DNA of 64,000 nt from Diplolepis rosae (taxonomy: Eukaryota > Arthropoda > Insecta > Hymenoptera > Diplolepididae). The notes beneath the pieces are model-generated. The model saw only the letters and a program-made list of their open reading frames with translations. It had not been told where the DNA came from and did not search any database. The DNA lies in NCBI GenBank assembly GCA_030998225.1, contig JAPYXD010000704.1, positions 2,108,001 through 2,172,000 on the forward strand, given 5' to 3'. Shown here piece after piece: positions 1 to 12,038 of the stretch (positions within the stretch are counted from its first letter, which is position 1; each line of letters opens with the position of its first letter). Both the position numbers and the translations under genes were made by a program.

Positions 1-1
1 A

Positions 2-133
2 GTTTGCAATTATTGTAAAAAACCCGGTCATTTAGTACGAGACTGCAAGATACGACCAAATAGCCAATCACAAACAGCTCATCAGGAAAACTCCAAAGCT
101 CTCCCCAGCACGGGTGCACTGAGGAAAGCATAA
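2..133 (+). CDS. gag: gag C-terminal fragment (CCHC nucleocapsid)
   Basis: The window opens inside this frame, so the start is missing. It encodes a CCHC zinc knuckle, CNYCKKPGHLVRDC (C-x2-C-x4-H-x4-C), followed by a Ser/Gln-rich tail and a TAA at 131-133. The same end of gag is found in copy B at 57,566-57,700. The downstream protease frame is -1 relative to gag and already open across this stop, the usual gag-pol relation in gypsy elements. I see no classical slippery heptamer at the overlap. Confidence 0.85.
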   Translation, partial: VCNYCKKPGHLVRDCKIRPNSQSQTAHQENSKALPSTGALRKA

Positions 134-1424
134 ATCGAGAACCACTGGCATCCAATTCTAACGATCATACAACAACAACAATAAATATTTCAAAGTCCAC
201 TTCAATTCCATCAATTATAATATCAACGGAAGGTCTAAAAAATCCAACACACATGATGATTGATACTGGTGCTGCTCGAAATTTAATTAAACAAAAGGTT
301 CTCAACCCTGAACTACCCATAAATAGCCAAAACGTATTGAAACTTACAGGAATTAATGATTTACCACTTTACACGTTAGGACAGGTAAAAATAAACATTT
401 TTGGTTATCCAACGATATTTAACATTATTCCCAATGAAGTCCCAGTAGAAGAAGATGGAGTATTAGGATCAGAATTTTTCAAGATAATAGTGTGAATATA
501 AACTATACTTCAAAATGCTTAGAAATTGAGAACCACTGTTACCCTTTTAAATCTGCCAATACATTTACTATTCCAGCTCGAACAGTTACAACATTTTATG
601 TTAATATAAAAAATACAGAAAGGAGTGAAGGGTATGTACCTCGATTACATATCCAAGATGGCGTCTACGTAGGTGACGCAGTTGTAAAAAATCGCAGAGG
701 AAAGGCTTATTTAAAATTTGCAAACACAAATGAAATCCCAATTACATTATCCTTCCCAATAGTTAATTTAGAAGACTTTGAAGAAAAAGAATGTTATAAA
801 CAAATTGAAACTTTAATTAATTTCAAACAAACAAATAACGAAGATTTATCAAGTAAAATATTAAATAACTTTTTAAAAACTGACAATTCTCTAATTAACT
901 CATGCAAATTTTATAATGTAACAGACGAAGACAGAGTAGAATGTATTAAAAAACTTCTTCGATTAGACCATTTAAATCAAGATGAATATGAACATGTAGA
1001 AAAATTAATTAAAAATAATGCTGACAGATTTCAAATCCCAGGAGAACCACTTGAAGCTACTAATGTACTACAACATTCAATTCCAACTGTAGATGACGCT
1101 CCAATTTTTTCAAGACAATATAGATTTCCCCCAGTTCACAAGGAAGAAATTACAAGACAAGTCGATGAATTATTAAAAAATAAAATAATCAAGCCCTCAC
1201 AATCACCATATAACACTCCAGTGTGGATAGTTCCTAAAAAAACCTGACTCCCAAGGAAAAATAAAATGGAGAATGGTTCTTGATTTTCGTAAATTAAATG
1301 AAAAAACAATTGGCGATTCGTATCCTCTACCTAATATAAACGATATACTTGATTCTCTAGGATCAGCAAAATATTTTTCAGTGTTTGATTTAGCTACCGG
1401 TTTTCACCATATAAAAATGAACCC
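130..1424 (+). pseudogene. pol: pol fragment: protease and N-terminal reverse transcriptase
   Basis: The retropepsin active site DTGAAR lies at about 262-280. Then come the linker and the RT N-terminus, including the LDFRKLNEKTIGDSYPLP region and the FSVFDLATGFHHIKM catalytic motif A near 1,380-1,420. Compared with copy B there is a frameshift near 480 and a second near 1,240 in an A-run, and the RT ends abruptly at about 1,424. The YxDD motif, RNase H and integrase are absent. Beyond the breakpoint the sequence belongs to an unrelated antisense gene. This is a dead pol gene. Confidence 0.85.
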
Positions 1425-1912
1425 AATAATCCTCAAAATCAGGGGCAATAAAATCCTCTGGGTCCCGAGGTATATGGTCAAGCGGCCACAGATCCCTTCC
1501 CTCACTAATCCGAGGCTCGTTTTCAGCAGGTTCAAACTGAAATAAATAAACAAACCAATTAAAATTAATTTCACCATCAAGATATAATAATATTAGAAAT
1601 TTAATACTTACTCCCTCGTCAGGGAGATCCCCCTCTTCACGTATCAAACGCCTCCGACTCATTTCCCAGTCATTTAACATTTCGATGTTCCAGGTCGTGC
1701 GATCTTCAAGAAAACGGGCATACAAGTACAGATCCCACGATACATGCACACGATACACTGCATTTATTTCAGGAGCTGGTGCCTCTTCCATTTCAACCTC
1801 CGAATCGGTAAATTCTTCGATCTCCAGTTTCTGAACCACTCGACTCTTCTAAATTTTCCAAAGCCAGCCGCTTCACAGGGGGTTCAAAGTCCTCTGGTCG
1901 ATCATTTTCCAT
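1424..1912 (-). pseudogene. Unrecognised acidic gene, truncated
   Basis: An ATG at 1,912 follows a promoter-like stretch. The first exon reads through an acidic N-terminus, needs a one-base frame change near 1,835, and continues through a Trp- and Arg-rich stretch (WDLYLYARFLEDRTTWNIEM) to a possible donor GTAAGT near 1,613. A second exon after a TTTATTTCAG acceptor near 1,535 encodes a Pro/Asp-rich segment (IPRDPEDFIAPDFEDYW) and stops where RT sequence begins at 1,424. I do not recognise the family. It is probably the 5' part of a spliced gene cut by the rearrangement that joined it to pol. Confidence 0.45.
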
Positions 1913-1934
1913 GTTGACTGCTAAAGAAAAACTG

Positions 1935-1968
1935 AAGCAGACCGTCCAAAACATCCCTATTTATACCT
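1935..1968 (-). promoter_or_regulatory. TATA box and initiator for the 1,912 gene
   Basis: On the minus strand a GTATAAATAG box at about 1,958-1,967 is followed about 30 bases later by a TTCAGT initiator-like sequence and then the ATG at 1,912. The spacing fits an RNA polymerase II core promoter. Inference from sequence only. Confidence 0.4.
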
Positions 1969-2313
1969 AAGGTTAACAAAGCTATTACATTCAGTCCAAA
2001 CCTATTGAGAAAAATACACGACTCTGATCTAACTTACATTAAAATCACAAATATTAATTCCTTTTTATAATAAAAAGAGAACGCATAACGTAAATAATAT
2101 AAATAAAACTAAATATTTCAAAAAAAAAAACAACATTCATATGACAATACGCACACACAAAAAAAATCAATCACAAATATGTATAAATATTAATCTAAAA
2201 CTAATAATAATAAATTAAATATATTCATCACAAAAATTAATCCTTGCAGTCGCCCCAAAACTGAAAATGAAATTTTTTATTTTTAAACAGATAAAAATTT
2301 AGAATTAGACAAA

Positions 2314-3487
2314 TTAGTAAATAATTTTATACATTACCTCAACAACTTCATCATTTATGATACGGTATCGTTTCTCTTTAATAATGAAAGGAACATCCTC
2401 CATGTTATTCCTTATAATATGCGAAAGAATCTTCTTGTTTTTTTCTAGCCTACTACTATTTACGTAAAACCAATCCATGGGTATACGCAAAATTCGCCCA
2501 CAACAATCAATATAACGGTCATTTACCTTGATTGCAATATACGAATTTTGACCCGTCCATTTAAAATCCTCAGGCCCTACCTACAAAAAAAAAAAAAAAA
2601 AACACAGAAGAATTAGAGAGATGTATGAACAATCCAAATTTTGCAAGATATATTCCTATTACTTACACGAAAAATTTTCTGCTGATGTATTATCCACCTC
2701 ATTCCCCCGGAAGAAAAAGGTTCTCCAAAATTTTTACATGGCCTCAACCAATCCTCGATTTTCATTCGACGATTGGTTTGCCATTGTTTTGGAAGACGAA
2801 TTTTCGGTTTTAACCTGAAATTAGGCCTCACCAATCGCCTTCCATCCTGCATCCACCGAATTCGTGAAGGATCCAACTGTTAATAATAAAGAAAATTAAA
2901 TACTATTTCAAAATAGGCAACTGTTTTAAAAAAAAAAAAAAAATAAACCATCAAAACCATCAAAACCAACTTACCCTTTTTAACACATTATCTCTGCCAA
3001 TATTGTAAAATATCCCTCTTAAATAAAAAGCTCCAGAAACCCCATGGAACGCTACCTGCTGCCTCAATTCATCAAGCAAGGCAATTCTTTTGTCCGCAGG
3101 TAACGAGTTCCACTCACAAGGACACTTCACAGTTTTCCCTCCACAAAAAACGTCAAAACCACTGTTCACATTAAATTTCAAACCCACTGATTCCAATTCT
3201 TCTATTATTGTCCTTAAGTCACCTTCAGATCGACATTCAACGTTCCCAAAATCAGAATCTAACTCAGTTACTAAAGATCTGAAATCAGTTCTGTCTACAC
3301 ATTGACCTCGTATCACTTCTTCACATAATCCCTCCAAATCTATATCATCACTTGATTCCTTACTTTTTCTTACACTGATATCATGACTCGAATCCGAAAT
3401 TAAATCACTAGCCTTTTCAACATTTACATTACTTGATTCCAACAAAGTAAAATCAATTTGATTTAATAATTCAAAAATCTCCTCCAT
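2314..3487 (-). CDS. Unrecognised three-exon gene inside copy A
   Basis: Three exons splice cleanly in phase 0: 3,487-2,975, 2,876-2,667 and 2,580-2,314, giving about 329 residues with no internal stop. Donors are GTAAG and GTAAGT, and acceptors end AACAG and TTTGTAG. The protein starts with an acidic, Ser/Asp-rich half, followed by a compact region containing GVSGAFYLRGIFYNIGRDN. A basic middle exon (RIRWMQDGRRLVRPNFRLKP) and a C-terminal exon with a KWTGQNSYIAIKV segment follow. I do not recognise a family. It lies antisense inside a retroelement, in the place where RT to envelope should be, so it may be captured or come from another mobile element. The clean splicing suggests it was recently functional. 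Confidence 0.55.
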
Positions 3488-4088
3488 GTTTCCTTAGTAT
3501 GTTATTTCACTTCCAAATATATATCAAGACTAAAAGTCTAAACTACATTGGCTCTTTCATTTCCTATTTTCAAATTTTACGAGCATACCAATCACCAGCT
3601 AAAACTCGTATAGGTTTCCTTAAAAATTTTATTACCCTAATCGTCAGAACTTTCATGGCTCAAACAATATAAAATTTTCTTCTTTCTTGACCAATGTCGT
3701 CTAAAAAACCCTTGTCAATTCTTGACTTTTACTACTTTTTTATTTCTTTTTTTTCTCTCCTCTTTCTCACATCCAACCAAATACAAACCCATATTTTCCA
3801 TCCTTTCAACCTTCCTGGTACAGGTACAATCCATCCTTCTCTTTCTATACTGTAAAACCACAGCATGATCACTGGGAATGTACCTTTAGAAGAACAGTTT
3901 TTGTAAGGGTATTGTAATATAAGAATTGTTTTTCTAATGGAGAAATAGAATACCTTTCAATAATGTAGAACTTCTGTTAGAATCAAATTTTGGATACTTT
4001 TGCACGAATTAAATAGATAAAGTATAAAAATTATATAATCAAGGGTATAGTTAAGTAAATTTAGATCCCTTTCTTTTTAAATTTATAG
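3488..4088 (+). other. Non-coding junction and leader before Cys-rich gene 1
   Basis: 3,488-3,810 is AT-rich and I see no gene in it; it contains the promoter side of the antisense gene. From about 3,815 (beginning near CCTGGTACAGGTAC) the sequence resembles copy B at about 46,700-46,960. That marks where retroelement sequence resumes after the antisense cassette. The segment ends with a splice acceptor, AATTTATAG, one base before the ATG at 4,090. Confidence 0.5.
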
Positions 4089-4089
4089 A

Positions 4090-4497
4090 ATGATTCCGAC
4101 TGCGGCAGAACCGATCGTGTTCCACTCAGGACCTGTGGACGGTGTATGTCCACAGGATTATCCAATCACATATGGACATTTAATAAATAGTTTTTGTTTC
4201 GACTTAGAAGAGTCAACCTTATTCATTTATTACAGTCAGCAAACAACAAAGAAATTTTGCCAATTTTGCTTCGAAAAATTACCAATTCCAGAACAAAATG
4301 AATACGAATTCTGTACCTCATGGCACTCAGTTTGTAAAATACAATGCGTTAATATGAATTGTAACGGTTGTAGGGAAGCATTAATAACGCCACGCTGTAG
4401 GGCAATCGACTGTAAAGGTTGTACTGAGCAATTCTTAAAAAATAAAATGCAACTTCAATTAGGAAACGAAGTTATAGTTGAAAATGTTTTTCGATAA
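4090..4497 (+). CDS. Retroelement accessory Cys-rich protein 1 (copy A)
   Basis: A complete 135-residue protein that aligns over its whole length with the copy B protein at 46,266-46,673. Paired cysteines (CQFC near residue 57, then CxxxC, CNGC, CKGC) suggest a zinc-binding fold with several CxxC knuckles. There is no signal peptide or membrane segment, so it should be cytosolic or nuclear. An acceptor-like AATTTATAG lies immediately upstream of the ATG, implying expression from a spliced subgenomic message. It is intact here although pol beside it is ruined. Function unknown; a zinc-ribbon-like regulatory or nucleic-acid-binding role is only a guess. Confidence 0.7.
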   Translation: MIPTAAEPIVFHSGPVDGVCPQDYPITYGHLINSFCFDLEESTLFIYYSQQTTKKFCQFCFEKLPIPEQNEYEFCTSWHSVCKIQCVNMNCNGCREALITPRCRAIDCKGCTEQFLKNKMQLQLGNEVIVENVFR

Positions 4498-4618
4498 AAT
4501 ATTATAAATTGTAGTCATAAATAAAATTTCAAATATGTCTAGAAAATTCTCTTTAAGCAAAACACTGTTAGGATCTAGTTAGTATTTTAAAGCTCAATAA
4601 CGAATTTGTTATAGAAAA

Positions 4619-4977
4619 ATGCTGCCGCAAGATTTTGAATCCATTCAAGCCGAAAATCCAGAAAACGACGAACAGTACTACCAACCGTATATCGATCAAA
4701 TAATTATGAAACATTTTTGTTGTTACTCTCAGAAAACGAAATATATCAGAATACTTTAGATCAAAAATTCATATGTAAAGAATGTTACAGATTTAAAATT
4801 ACCTTTTTTGAATCAGAAATATCTGTACCTTTCCTTAACCGCCACATTGTAACCACGGATCTTAACGGATTAAAATGTTCTGTCTGCGAAGAGCAAATTT
4901 TTCATACGTTTCAGAGCAGACCAATGTTTTCTTTGCACTGAATATCTCTTTGAGTTAGCAAACGCGGAAAACGAATA
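4619..4977 (+). pseudogene. Retroelement accessory Cys-rich protein 2 (copy A, frameshifted)
   Basis: The ATG at 4,619 follows a TTTGTTATAG acceptor, and its first residues (MLPQ, acidic) match the copy B protein at 45,695-46,126. The frame is lost near 4,710 and continues in another frame that carries CKEC and CSVC pairs. It shifts again near 4,910 before the final CFLC pair. Two indels therefore separate it from the intact 143-residue homologue. It is decayed in copy A, while its neighbours on both sides are open. Confidence 0.65.
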
Positions 4978-5086
4978 ATTTATAATCCATATACATAATT
5001 ATTAACAATAATAATAACTAATTTCCATTTATATCAAATTAAATCACAAACAACTCAAATAGATAATTCTTTTGCAGATAAGGACA

Positions 5087-5536
5087 ATGGCAATGCAACA
5101 AAGAGATTTGACAAAGGGTAGCGCAGTACAAATACTTAATGAAATAAGTATTGAATATGATTTTTCAATACCAGAATACACAGTAAAATCTCTTGGAATA
5201 CATCAAGAACTACCGCCATTCGAGGCAACTTGTGAAATTTTAAAAAATAATGTAACCTATGCTTGTGTTGGAGAACCTGCGTCCCAAAAGAAAGTAGCAA
5301 AACAAAATGCAGCAGCTAGAGTCTTGGAAACACTTTCCACGAAATATATATTTTTAGAAGAAAAGTTAGAAAAATGCTTAATAACAGAATCTAAATTTTA
5401 TAATATAAGCGATAAAAACAATAAAGAAGCTTTACAAAAATGGACTAATTCATGTGAAAGGTGTTTTCAAAGAGGACATTTAGCTCGTAACTGCCGCAAC
5501 CCTCTACGTAATAAAAAATATAAAAATAACCCTTAA
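5087..5536 (+). CDS. dsRNA-binding motif plus CCHC protein (copy A)
   Basis: The ATG at 5,087 lies ten bases after a TTCTTTTGCAG acceptor. The upstream TTG in the same frame is not needed. Residues 12-85 form a double-stranded RNA-binding motif: LNEISIEYDF helix 1, then the strand region, then the QKKVAKQNAA helix 2 signature (KKxAK). Near the C-terminus is a zinc knuckle, CERCFQRGHLARNC (C-x2-C-x4-H-x4-C), followed by a basic tail. By my hand count the longer frame (154 residues) is identical to the copy B homologue at 113 positions without gaps. dsRBM proteins of many viruses sequester dsRNA from Dicer. That role here is inference; RNA chaperone or packaging functions are alternatives. Confidence 0.8.
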   Translation: MAMQQRDLTKGSAVQILNEISIEYDFSIPEYTVKSLGIHQELPPFEATCEILKNNVTYACVGEPASQKKVAKQNAAARVLETLSTKYIFLEEKLEKCLITESKFYNISDKNNKEALQKWTNSCERCFQRGHLARNCRNPLRNKKYKNNP

Positions 5537-6004
5537 AGAATATTTTCACTAATCTACTACATTATAAAAATTATATTTTATATATTACAGCATGTTATTT
5601 ATAATTTACAAATATAAAATACCCCATTCACGTATAAAAAATATTAATGTATTCAGTTATATAACAAAATAAATCATTGTAACCTTATATTAATACTAAG
5701 TTCAAACTATTTTGAAAAAAAAAAGAGAAAAAAAAAAAAAACTATGTAATAATTTATAACAAAAACTTTTAATATTAAGACAATATAAATTTGTATCCAA
5801 AAAATATGTTAATATTTGAATTTATCAAATTGTGAAAATGCAAAAAAAAAATACAAATTGTAGAACAAACGTCGAAATGAATGTTATATTTATCATTCAG
5901 ATATTGTTATCAGAAAAAGAGTTGAATGTATTTCTTCAAAACAAAAAAATGTATTCTTCTACCGAAGTTTCGATCGCGGATCGTTAACTCCCCGCGCTCG
6001 AACT
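5537..6004 (+). other. AT-rich 3' non-coding region of copy A
   Basis: Between the dsRBM gene and the polypurine tract the sequence is AT-rich with A-runs and no open frame of note. The corresponding region of copy B carries an additional TA-flanked MITE that is absent here. Confidence 0.5.
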
Positions 6005-6015
6005 GAGGGGGGAGG
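6005..6015 (+). other. Polypurine tract
   Basis: GAGGGGGGAGG lies directly before the LTR start TGTCACG. Copy B has AGGGGGGAAGG in the same place. This is the plus-strand primer site expected at a 3' LTR. Confidence 0.8.
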
Positions 6016-6865
6016 TGTCACGTCCCGCGACGTATTTGAATGTATATAATACACACAGGCTGGTTTGAGTTAGAAATCTATGAGAGAATCGATAAAGGGG
6101 AATAGGGAGTAGGGGAAGTAGGGAGCAGTATAGGGCCCCTTCTCCTCTAAGAAGATATGACTACGTCACGATTTTCGCTGACCGTCAATTTGTATAGAAA
6201 AATATAAAAGAGGCCCACACCAAGAGAAAGCAGTCAGTAAATTCTTCGTCTAGTTCGACACTTAAATTTTCCTTCGGATTTATAACCGGTCTCGCGACAA
6301 TAGTCCAGTGCGGTATTTCAATTTAACTTCGGAAATCTCTGAGTTTGAGATTAATAAAATTTGATTGGGACAATTTAAAATCCAAGTTCGGGAGTCGTAA
6401 AAGTCATCGTAGACTTGAATAGATCTTGTAAAGATCTTCGAACAGTGTCGTAAATTTGAATCACCGCCCTTTACGGAATATACCTGTGCGGCCTATAACT
6501 CCGTCTCTCTCACACACTTGGAATACACCTGTGGGGATCCAGTACTTACAACTCACCGCCGTGTGGATTAAACCTCAACACAACTTACGAATCATAAAGG
6601 TACCGAACCTCTCTCTCTCTATCTTTATTCTTTGTCTCTTTCTCACCTACGTACCGACCAGCCTGTGCCTACATTATATAAGAATTGTCTTAACGAATGT
6701 ATATCCGGAAATTTTACCCAGTAAAATAAATTCAATTTGTATTATTTTCATAATCATTGTGTCTTTCATTGACTTATCCTCATCCCTAAGCGAGGATCAT
6801 TCGATCCTAACTTAAAAGGAGGAATCTTCGATCAAAGCAAGTATTTACGTATTTGTGACGTAACA
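6016..6865 (+). repeat. 3' LTR of copy A
   Basis: The LTR begins TGTCACGTC right after the polypurine tract and ends GACGTAACA, so the two ends are inverted (TGTYACGTC). It carries an AATATAAAAG box at 6,201-6,210 and an initiator-like TCAGT about 30 bases later. AATAAA-type signals lie near 6,353 and 6,722. The last 80 bases match the copy B LTR end (43,050-43,130) closely, while the rest is more diverged. Confidence 0.8.
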
Positions 6866-9800
6866 ATTCATTAAAATTTAATACTTGATTTTTAAATTTA
6901 TTCATTTATTAATTAAAATTTAATAATTTATTATTAAATTATATTTAATTATAATATAATTATAATATAATATTTAATAATTAATTATAATTTAATATTA
7001 TAATTAATTAATCAATGTTTAGTGACTACCAATAAGCTTCTGATATTAAAATCAATAAAAAATTCAAAATCAAACTCATCATATTATACGTCCAAATGTT
7101 CAACCTAATATCTTGCGCTATATCGTTCGACTTGAACATTTTCAATTTATACAGCTTAAGGCCATGGATCAACCGGGTCACGTGACCAAATTCGTAGGTT
7201 AATCGAACCATGTAAGATAACTTTCTTTGTTTCTAATATATCTACTTGAAAATTCGAAGGACGTAATAAAAGGCGGGGAGGATCGTCTGTTAACTTCGTT
7301 TCACTAAAAATTTTGCAAAAATTTTATTTTTTAGAAAATAAAACTGGGAGTTATCGGCAATTACAGCTCTGTAACGCCATTTCCACAGGAAATGGAATAT
7401 CGACCTGAAATTTTGGAACGTGAATACGAAAGTACTAAGGCAGGTTTCTTGGGTGTCGAATATCGAAATAAATACAAAAATTATTTTATGTAATTGATAA
7501 CATTACCACAAAAAATCTAGAATTTTTTTGAAGCGCCACCTATGCATAGTGTCGCACTGTAGGTGCTAAATTCAAAAGCGGGCACTGATTGTCGGTAAGA
7601 ATGATAATCAACAGGTAAACTAAAATGAACGATTCGTAAACCTCGTTGATGTAACTCGCATTTGTAACAATGAATGAATATCACGATAACATTTATTAAT
7701 TCAAATGATGAAATACCTGTAAAATGCGAACGAAAAATCACGAAATATCTACATTATCACTGTCAATCTTGGAGCTCCCCTTTTTATCGACAGTGCTGTT
7801 AGGTGGCACAAACTTTACTTCTGTTCTCGTCCGCAATACAGAGGACAGAGGTAACTATATAGACAGGTGATGTACGAGGTTATGTGCGTCGGTATTTCTG
7901 TAGGAATTATAAAACTTTTTTTCATTATACATTCAACGCTTTTGTCACGACTTTTCATTCCTACTTTCTAGTCATTTCCCAAAATATCCCCGCTTTTATC
8001 CAACTTGGAATTTTAAATGTGGGCAAAAAATCGATACGCATGGAACTCAATTCATCAGCTGATGTGGTTGATCCATGGCCTTAAGCAAATGTAAGCTTGT
8101 CGGTATCCTTGAGGATTGAGGGGCACGGGGAGAGTTGGGGACAGGGCCCCTAAGGTTTAGTTGGCGAACTACTTCTATCGACAAATCGGCGGGCAGAGGT
8201 GTACGGGGGGACCTGAACATTTTCGCCGGACGCGCCGTCTACAATCTTCGCGGGGAACTAGGCCTGCACCGCATCTAGGCTTATAATATCTTTGCCACGG
8301 GTATTCCTTCAACTACTCGATTGCAGCGCTGCCCAAGCGGCCACTTTCGAAACTACTACTCGTCACGATAAGGGAACATCCTCCACCACGGGAGATGCCA
8401 GACCTGTCTATACGATCGTGGCGATGCCGATGCGATACTTCAAGTATCGAGTTAGTCCAAGCAACAGGGAATTTGTTAGGACATTATTTATTTCAGAAAA
8501 CGGACTGCGCCATCAGAAGAAAGGTTGGTCATAAAGTAATTGTGTCATGTTTTGGACAACGATAGAGTTCTTAAATTCTCGAGAATTTAAGTTGGTGGAA
8601 TATAACCGAGAATATTACAGAATATAAGAGAATTTGGAGAATTTATGTTTTAAACATCAATTTATGTGTACTTGTCAATTTTGAAAACATGTTTGTTATT
8701 AAATAAGAGGCATTTGATTGTGTACATGTGTTTGAAATGAAAAAGAACCTTGAAATTGTTTTACTCTCAAGATATTAAAACTTTTCACCGCTGAAATTTT
8801 AGGTTATTTTCACTTTGAATTTAATACTAAAGATATTAAATTAACATTATCTCCATAATTATAAAAATTTCAATGAATTCTATTAATTTCTTCAGTAAAC
8901 TAAACGTCTTATTTGCATGAAATTCTTTAAACCATTTTTATTAGAACAAAATAGAACATTATTATATTTTAATTATGTAAAACACATTACTTTAATGACC
9001 TTGAGAATCGTATTAATCATTTTCAGCCTTTTGTTTTCATTTTCCTCAATACTGTTCAACTTTTTAAGACCTAGCATATAAAATATAGAGTAATATAGCT
9101 TAAGCTACATTTTAAAAGAAAATATTTAACATTTGACCTTCATAAACGCTTAAATCGTAGTATAAAAACTTTTGAGAATGCAACTTTAGTAAAAAAATAT
9201 TGATATCACTTATACCTATTCTCTACCTATTCCTAAGTATGTACCCATCGTTGTCGAAAAATATGAGACTAACATATTATCATTAAGGTAGTTGTCGTGC
9301 CAAGAAACAGGTCTCTGAAGAAAAAAGTTCTTTTATGATTTTGAGACTTGAAATGATATCATTAGTCGTTTCATATGAAACAGACAAAATTATTTCTTAT
9401 GGAGAAAATTTAAAAATCACGAAAAATAATACTTTTAACATTATTTGTTGTAATAGAATCTTTTCTTACTAAACCTTCTTATCAATTTTTTGAAAATAAT
9501 TGAATTTTCATAAATCATGGCCTATTTTACCAGTAGAGTTATAGAGAATCTTTCCCCCAAAAGAATAAGCCATGATTCATGGAAATCCAATAATTTTTTT
9601 CTTGCACAGTGCACTAGGTTAAATTTCGAATAAAAAAATTGGAAAAATTCCAATATTGCTTTTGCTAAGAAAAACATTTTTATAAGGTATATAAAACATA
9701 TAATCATGAATTTTCTATAGTACTCCTTTCAAACATATATTTATATGATTTTTATTATGATTTCCCTGCAGATGGAATGTTTTCGAATTTTCCCTTCGTT

Positions 9801-11756
9801 TTTGATACAATTTTAACTCTTTGCACAATGCAAGAAAAAAATGATACATTCATAATGACAATTTACTGCGATTTGGAAGAATCTTAGCTTTAAAATAAGC
9901 CCAAGAACATTAATAAATGTTGATTATTTTGAAAGTTTTTTAAAATTTAAGAAAACATTGAAATCTAGACTTTTTTTGCAATACCTTCTTCAAAATTTAA
10001 CAAAACAACTTCATTCTGGACTCATTTTATAGAGAATTTTGATGGCATTCAACTCATAATGAGAGAAAATTTCATCACTCACAAAATTAAAATTAAGATA
10101 ATTGAAGTAATCATCGAAAAACACGTGGTCCCCCAATTTTGAACGGTAGTGTATTCTAATTAAATAAACTAATGTTTCCATTGCATTTGATATCCTTCGC
10201 TTCGTCTCATTCAGTCTCATTAGGATCAACTTTTCGTGATAAGTACTTGCAGACCCGGCAACCACCGGCAACAGGCAAACGACGTGTTGTGATTATGATA
10301 TTCATTAAATTTCGACAGACGCTTATCATATACAATCAGAATATGTTTGAAATATTGAACTATAATTTTATACGCAATCAATAATTGATTCTGATTGTTT
10401 AAAACATTTAAAAAGTCAAAATGAGAAAATTCTCATAAATTCTAAGAGAATTTATCTGCCGGTTATATTCTCGGTAATGTATTTATTATTTTATTTTATA
10501 AGCATGTCTAGATGTCTAAAGCCTGTATCACTCGTCGCCTCAAGAAAGCCTAAAACAAAATGTTCCATTTATAAAATAAACCAAATCTCAAGTCTCCAGA
10601 ACGATCGTGAAAGATTAATTTATGTGGAAACTCTACATCCCCTAAATAATAAGGGAATAATATTACGTTACCAGAGACTGACCCCCCGAGGCGAAAACAC
10701 ATTATATGTATTTTGACACTTATGTGTATGCACTTGACAAGCTTAAAAGCGCGCGTGGGTCTAACGCCCATTATTGGTCACTAATAGGCCTGTCGTTTAG
10801 TACTTTAAAGTAAATCCGGACCAATTAAAGACATGAAAATTCCTAACAAAGAATTTCAGAGCCAATGATATTAAAGTTAACGCCTTAAAGACCCAAAATC
10901 TCAAGGTGGAGAATTAATGTTTTAAGCCTCGGAGGATCACTCTCTGCACCTTTATACTTTACTTTTTGTTTGACTTGTCTTCTTACTCGGTCGCTTTTCT
11001 GTACGCGGAAATTTTCTCCAAACACCCTTTCCAAAAAGATCACCAGTGTATAAAAATAAATAACAGTTTATTTAAATTCACGTTTTAAACTTTTTTAAAA
11101 CTAAAAAAAATTCAAATTCCTATTTTTATAGGATTTCAAATCGGACCGCGCACTAAAAACTTAAAATCTATTTCGTGAAGTTTCATGAAGACGGCCCTGA
11201 GATCGGGTCGTCACAGTTTCACGATCGTAGCTCCTCAGCAGGGTAGGGTGTACCAGCCCTGTCCAGAGTTGGGTAAGTAAAATACTCTAGGTAATTTACG
11301 TAGTTTTGAAAGATTTAAAGAATGTATCGACAAGCATGTTCTCGTTTTCAACACATTCTTCAAATCCTTCAAAACGTTCAAAACAAACGGTCATCATAAC
11401 CTACAAATTTATGACATTTTATTTTATATTAAAAAATTAAAAGAATGAAAAGCGACAAGTAGGTACTCAAAATAAGCGGAAATAAAATTTGCACTTGAAA
11501 AATATAATTATTAATAAATTTATGACTTACTTTTACGCTAGAAAATTTTGCTTCATCAATTTCCCAATGATTCCCATATATTTCTTTCGTCCAAGACCAA
11601 CCTAACTAACAGTCTATCCCTACCACATGGCCTATGACGTCAACTTGGTTATCTCAATACAGCAAGTATGGTTTACTTTCTTGAAATTCTCAGCATATTT
11701 GCAAGACCACAAATAGATAATTTAAAAAAATATATAATGCAGAAATATTTTTTAGC
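6866..11756. other. Gene-poor AT-rich region
   Basis: I find no supportable gene here. 6,880-7,020 is almost pure A/T with short palindromes. 8,100-8,480 is a more GC-rich patch with an 80-codon open frame that shows no recognisable domain. Near 8,570-8,620 and 10,420-10,480 there are short stretches in opposite orientation sharing ACCGAGAATAT and GAGAATTT, possibly the worn ends of a DNA element, but I cannot establish it. The remainder shows only chance open frames. Confidence 0.4.
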
Positions 11757-12038
11757 GCAAAATAATACAATAAGGAATTTTAAAAAAATTTATTTAAAAA
11801 GTTTCGATAAATTATACCTACTAATCAAATTTTACCTGCGAATAGTATTGCCTCTTTCAATAATCTATATTTTCAATAAATATTATCAAAATTAAGAAAT
11901 ATAAAATTTAAAACAAAAATAATAAAATCATTGTTTTTTTACAGTTTTCTAAAAATAGGTTTAAACTTATATCAATAAAGAATATTTTTTAAAAAAGTAG
12001 AGAATAAGAAACCAAAAATTAATACCAAATATTCTTAA

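Larger units (their letters stand above)
1..6865 (+). mobile_element. Gypsy/errantivirus-like retroelement, copy A (3' portion)
   Basis: The order is gag tail, protease-RT fragment, replaced middle, Cys-rich gene 1, Cys-rich gene 2, dsRBM-CCHC gene, polypurine tract and 3' LTR. Every conserved part has a homologue in the same order in the minus-strand element at 43,046-59,330, so the two are members of one family. The window begins inside gag, so the 5' LTR is not visible. Pol carries frameshifts and is cut at about 1,424. Sequence related to copy B resumes near 3,815. This copy cannot be autonomous, but its two small genes at 4,090 and 5,087 remain open. Confidence 0.85.

Noticed and set aside
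7517..7741. 74-codon minus-strand open frame in the 6.9-11.7 kb region
   Set aside because: No recognisable domain, no splice context and no homologue elsewhere in the window.
8570..10480. Possible DNA transposon bounded by ACCGAGAATAT-type inverted sequences
   Set aside because: The similarity between the two ends is short and interrupted, and no target duplication or coding domain was found.
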